Below, piece by piece: positions 6,081 through 8,721 of a stretch of DNA of 8,721 bases. Both the position numbers and the translations under genes were made by a program. The notes under the pieces are model-generated. The model did not search any database. It was given only the letters and a program-made list of their open reading frames with translations, and was not told the origin of the DNA. The DNA is from Oscillospiraceae bacterium (GTDB lineage: Bacteria > Bacillota > Clostridia > Oscillospirales > Ruminococcaceae): the NCBI GenBank assembly GCA_900762805.1, contig CAAFHY010000133.1, positions 1 through 8,721 on the forward strand, written 5' to 3'. Each line of letters opens with the position of its first letter. The first letter of the stretch is position 1.

Positions 6081-8706
6081 TCACGAAGTCCTCCGTGGGA
6101 GCAACATAGTAGCTGTGGTTGCAGGTGCCCGGCATATAGCCGGTCTTGTAATAGCCGGTGCGGGTGGTGGGGCAGCTCGCGCTGGCCAGCTCGCCCGAAA
6201 CGGTGCAGAATTCATGCGATACCACACCGGTCGCCGACGGGAAGTTCATATAAGCCAGTCCCTCGCTGGCACGCGACATGACATACTTGAAGGCGTAGCG
6301 GGTGGTCACAGGCGAACGGGCCTTGGTCCGGCCGGTGTACTCATAGCCGGCCCAAACGCCGGTGACATAGTACGGATTCATGCCGACAAACAGGAAGTCG
6401 GCCTCATCGGTGGTGGTGCCGGTCTTGCCGGCCAGCGGCATCGAGCCGTACTTGGCCGCGTTGCCGGAGCCGCGCGACACGACCGTCTGCAGCAGGCGGT
6501 TCATGATCATGGCCGACTGCTCGGTAAAGGCGCGGATGGAGGTGATATTGGCCTCCTTGTCGAGGATAACGCTGCCGTCGGCCTTGGTGACCTTGGTGTA
6601 GGTATGCGGCGTGTAGTACATGCCGCCGTTGGAAAACGGGACATAGGCCGCCGTCAGCTCCTCCAGCGAGATGCCGGTGCGGCTGCCGCCCAGCGCCAGC
6701 GACGAATAGGTCTTGTCGTAAACAGGATCGAGCGAGGTAACGCCCAGCAGGTTGGTAACATAGGCGTAGCTGTACTCAAAGGAAATCATGCGCAGCACGC
6801 GCACAGCCACCGTATTGTAGGACTGCTCAACGGCGTACTGGATGGTAATGGGGTCGCCATAGGTGCGCCAGTAGTTGACGGGGTAGTTGGTCAGCCGCCC
6901 GTTGATGCGGATGGCGATGGGGGCGTCCTCAAACAGCGAGGAATAATGGATGGCATTCATCTCGATGGCGGGGCCGTAGACGCCGATGGGCTTCATCGAC
7001 GAGCCGACCTGACGCACACCGTCGGTAGCGATGTTGTAGACACGGCTCTGGGTCTTTTCACCGATCTTGCCCATAACGCCGAGTATCTCGCCCTTGGTAT
7101 TCATAATGATAAGCGCGCCCTGCTGGCGGTTGCCGTTTTCGTCGGTATACTTGGGCCAGATGCCGCTCGAATCGAGGGCGCAGTCATTGCAGATCTCCTG
7201 GATGCGGGCGCTCTTGGTGGTGTAGACGCGCAGGCCGCCGTTGTACAGCAGGTTGTAGGCCTCGCTGGCCGTGTAACCGCCGAGCTTCTGAAGATCCTTC
7301 AGAACATCAACGATGACGGCATCGGTAAACCAGTCGAACACCTGATTGACCGTCGCGTTGATGAGCTCGTCGCGCGGGATGATGTATTCGCCGTTCTCAT
7401 CGACCGAATTGACGGTGATGAGGTTGGCCGATTCGGCCATGGCCTCGTCATACTCCTGCTGCGAAATAAGCCCCTGCTCCAGCATCAGGCCGATGATGTA
7501 CTCGCGGCGGATCTTATTGTTCTCCGGCTGGCTGAGGGGGCTGTACCGGTAGGGATTGTTGGTGGTGGCGACGATCGCCGCCGACTGCGCAATGGTCAGC
7601 TCAGAGGTATGAACGTTGAAATAGGCGTTGGCGCCCGCCTCAACACCGGCATACTGCCCCGAAAGGCGGATGGTGTTGAGATATGCCTCCATGATCTCGG
7701 TCTTGGAATGGGAATTGGTGAGCAGCAGCGCACGGTAGATCTCGCGCATCTTGCGCAGGATGCCCGATACACTATCGACCGCGCGGTCGTTGGTAATGTT
7801 CTTAATCAGCTGCTGGGTGATGGTCGAGCCGCCCTGCATGCTGCCGAGAAGACGGCCGCCGCTGGCCTCGTTGATGAAGGCCGCAAAGGTGCGCTTCCAG
7901 CTGACGCCGTCGTTATCCCAGAAGGTGTTATCCTCAACGGCGATGGCCGCATTGATGAGATGCTTGGGCATGTCGCCGTAGGCGACCCAGATGCGGTTTT
8001 CGTCGCCGTAGAGGCGCTGTGACTCGATATATTCGCCCGATGAATCGTCCTTGGCGTAGAAAATGGTGGTGTAGGAAAGTGAATAGTTCTTGAGCAGATC
8101 GCCGTCACCATCGGTCACATTGACGACATAAATCGCCAGCATGGCGGCCACCACCGAGCCGATGATAACGGCCAGGCAGAAGCAGACCGTGATGAAATCG
8201 CGCGCGAAATAGAGGGTGCGCTTGAAAACCGGAACGGCCATGCGCGCCTCGCGGCGGGCCTCGGCCTGCTCGGAGCGCTCCTCAAAGGACAGCCTCAGCT
8301 TTTCACCGAAGCTGCCCGCTTTCTTTTTGCTTCTGGCGGCTCCCGCACTCTGCGGGGCTGCCTTGGCGCTGCTTTTCCCGGCCGCCGGCTGCGCTGCCGC
8401 CTTGGGGGCCGCCTTGGACTGTGCCGCCGCCTGGGGGGAAGCCGGCTGCCCTGCCTGCGCCTCGTCCTTTCTCAGATCGGCCAGAATGACGCGGACCTCG
8501 TCGGACGGCTCACGGCTCTCTGCGGCCGGCTGCGCGCCGGCTGTCTCGTCATCGACAAGCTCCAGCGTCTTGAAGGTGCCGGCAGCCGGCCTGTCGCCGG
8601 CGGTCTCTGCCGCCGGGGCCGGCTTGGCCGCGTTCTGATTATCGTCATCATCAAAGATGTCTAGGGTCTTGCAAAGCCATAGACGGCATGGACGAGGCAG
8701 GCTCAC
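6070..8706 (-). CDS. Class A penicillin-binding protein (PBP1A type)
   Basis: This is a bifunctional wall polymerase of up to 878 residues (ponA/mrcA type). A cytoplasmic Ala/Pro/Lys-rich tail (1-165) leads to one membrane segment (about 169-195). The GT51 glycosyltransferase domain (about 215-400) shows VEDNTFW with the catalytic Glu at 258, GGSTITQQL (292-300) and KTEIMEAYLN (335-344). The transpeptidase domain shows SSMK (nucleophile S569, K572), SYN (629-631) and KTGTT (761-765). The tail carries FCTVSGELASASCP and a later Cys-Asn-His, as in many Bacillota PBP1A proteins. In the GT51 motif the usual ED-x2-F-x2-H is Asn at 265 in place of His. The start is uncertain: the frame opens after a TGA at 8716-8718, the only good candidate is GTG at 8706 without a clear ribosome binding site, and no in-frame ATG precedes residue 156. 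It heads the operon within this window. Confidence 0.95.
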   Translation of the reverse strand: MSLPRPCRLWLCKTLDIFDDDDNQNAAKPAPAAETAGDRPAAGTFKTLELVDDETAGAQPAAESREPSDEVRVILADLRKDEAQAGQPASPQAAAQSKAAPKAAAQPAAGKSSAKAAPQSAGAARSKKKAGSFGEKLRLSFEERSEQAEARREARMAVPVFKRTLYFARDFITVCFCLAVIIGSVVAAMLAIYVVNVTDGDGDLLKNYSLSYTTIFYAKDDSSGEYIESQRLYGDENRIWVAYGDMPKHLINAAIAVEDNTFWDNDGVSWKRTFAAFINEASGGRLLGSMQGGSTITQQLIKNITNDRAVDSVSGILRKMREIYRALLLTNSHSKTEIMEAYLNTIRLSGQYAGVEAGANAYFNVHTSELTIAQSAAIVATTNNPYRYSPLSQPENNKIRREYIIGLMLEQGLISQQEYDEAMAESANLITVNSVDENGEYIIPRDELINATVNQVFDWFTDAVIVDVLKDLQKLGGYTASEAYNLLYNGGLRVYTTKSARIQEICNDCALDSSGIWPKYTDENGNRQQGALIIMNTKGEILGVMGKIGEKTQSRVYNIATDGVRQVGSSMKPIGVYGPAIEMNAIHYSSLFEDAPIAIRINGRLTNYPVNYWRTYGDPITIQYAVEQSYNTVAVRVLRMISFEYSYAYVTNLLGVTSLDPVYDKTYSSLALGGSRTGISLEELTAAYVPFSNGGMYYTPHTYTKVTKADGSVILDKEANITSIRAFTEQSAMIMNRLLQTVVSRGSGNAAKYGSMPLAGKTGTTTDEADFLFVGMNPYYVTGVWAGYEYTGRTKARSPVTTRYAFKYVMSRASEGLAYMNFPSATGVVSHEFCTVSGELASASCPTTRTGYYKTGYMPGTCNHSYYVAPTEDFVNGN
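6090..6094 (-). promoter_or_regulatory. Ribosome binding site of the pseudouridine synthase, inside the PBP gene
   Basis: GGAGG lies nine bases before the ATG at 6080 and within the last codons of the PBP gene. It decides the start and supports coupled translation of the overlapping pair. Confidence 0.7.
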
Positions 8707-8721
8707 GCGTACACATCACCA

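Noticed and set aside
4791..6281. Plus-strand open frame of 496 codons antisense to the M23, pseudouridine synthase and PBP genes
   Set aside because: It crosses three genes on the other strand and lacks motifs, so it is a codon-bias shadow.
6115..8022. Plus-strand open frame of 635 codons antisense to the PBP gene
   Set aside because: The minus-strand PBP carries every catalytic motif. The antisense frame is Gly/Ala/Val/Asp-rich with no recognisable domain.

Overview
The window reads as one chromosomal stretch of a high-GC, low-G+C-phylum (Bacillota/Firmicutes) bacterium. It is most likely a member of class Clostridia resembling the Ruminococcaceae/Oscillospiraceae. That assignment is inferred from gene content and protein style: a WalJ-RlmH pair, a Firmicutes-type class A PBP with a cysteine-bearing C-terminal tail, an M23 peptidase with LysM and G5-like modules, and strong GGAGG ribosome binding sites. 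No rRNA or other marker is present to prove it.

Positions 762-8706 hold six genes, all on the minus strand and tightly packed, so the direction of transcription is from right to left. In order of transcription they are: a class A penicillin-binding protein (8706-6070), an RluA-family rRNA/tRNA pseudouridine synthase (6080-5214, overlapping the PBP end by 11 bp), a membrane-anchored LysM/G5/M23 peptidoglycan peptidase (5177-3423), MurA (3386-2124), the MBL-fold protein WalJ/YycJ (2043-1267) and the 23S rRNA methyltransferase RlmH (1241-762). Gaps are 25-80 bp. A rho-independent terminator (710-748) lies 13 bp after the rlmH stop, and a shorter terminator-like hairpin sits between murA and walJ. 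The promoter would lie beyond the right edge.

The genes combine envelope building with ribosome modification. MurA makes the first committed peptidoglycan precursor, the PBP polymerises and crosslinks glycan, the M23 protein probably cuts or remodels the wall, and WalJ belongs to a family linked to coordination of wall metabolism with replication. The RluA-family enzyme and RlmH modify RNA. In Bacillus, walJ and rlmH are also near neighbours, downstream of the walRK two-component system. Here that system is not in view and peptidoglycan genes take its place.

Positions about 120-710 carry no convincing gene. This GC-rich spacer holds a hairpin with A- and T-tracts on its two sides (443-500, a probable bidirectional terminator), an exact 19-bp tandem repeat (581-625) and smaller inverted repeats. 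Positions 1-120 are strikingly AT-rich (about 36% GC by hand count, against about 65% just after). They hold a partial open frame on each strand, which suggests the edge of a different gene, an acquired segment or an assembly join.

I found no mobile element, CRISPR array, tRNA, rRNA or clearly new system. The window is mainly a housekeeping operon, and the points worth a second look are details of its architecture and its two edges.
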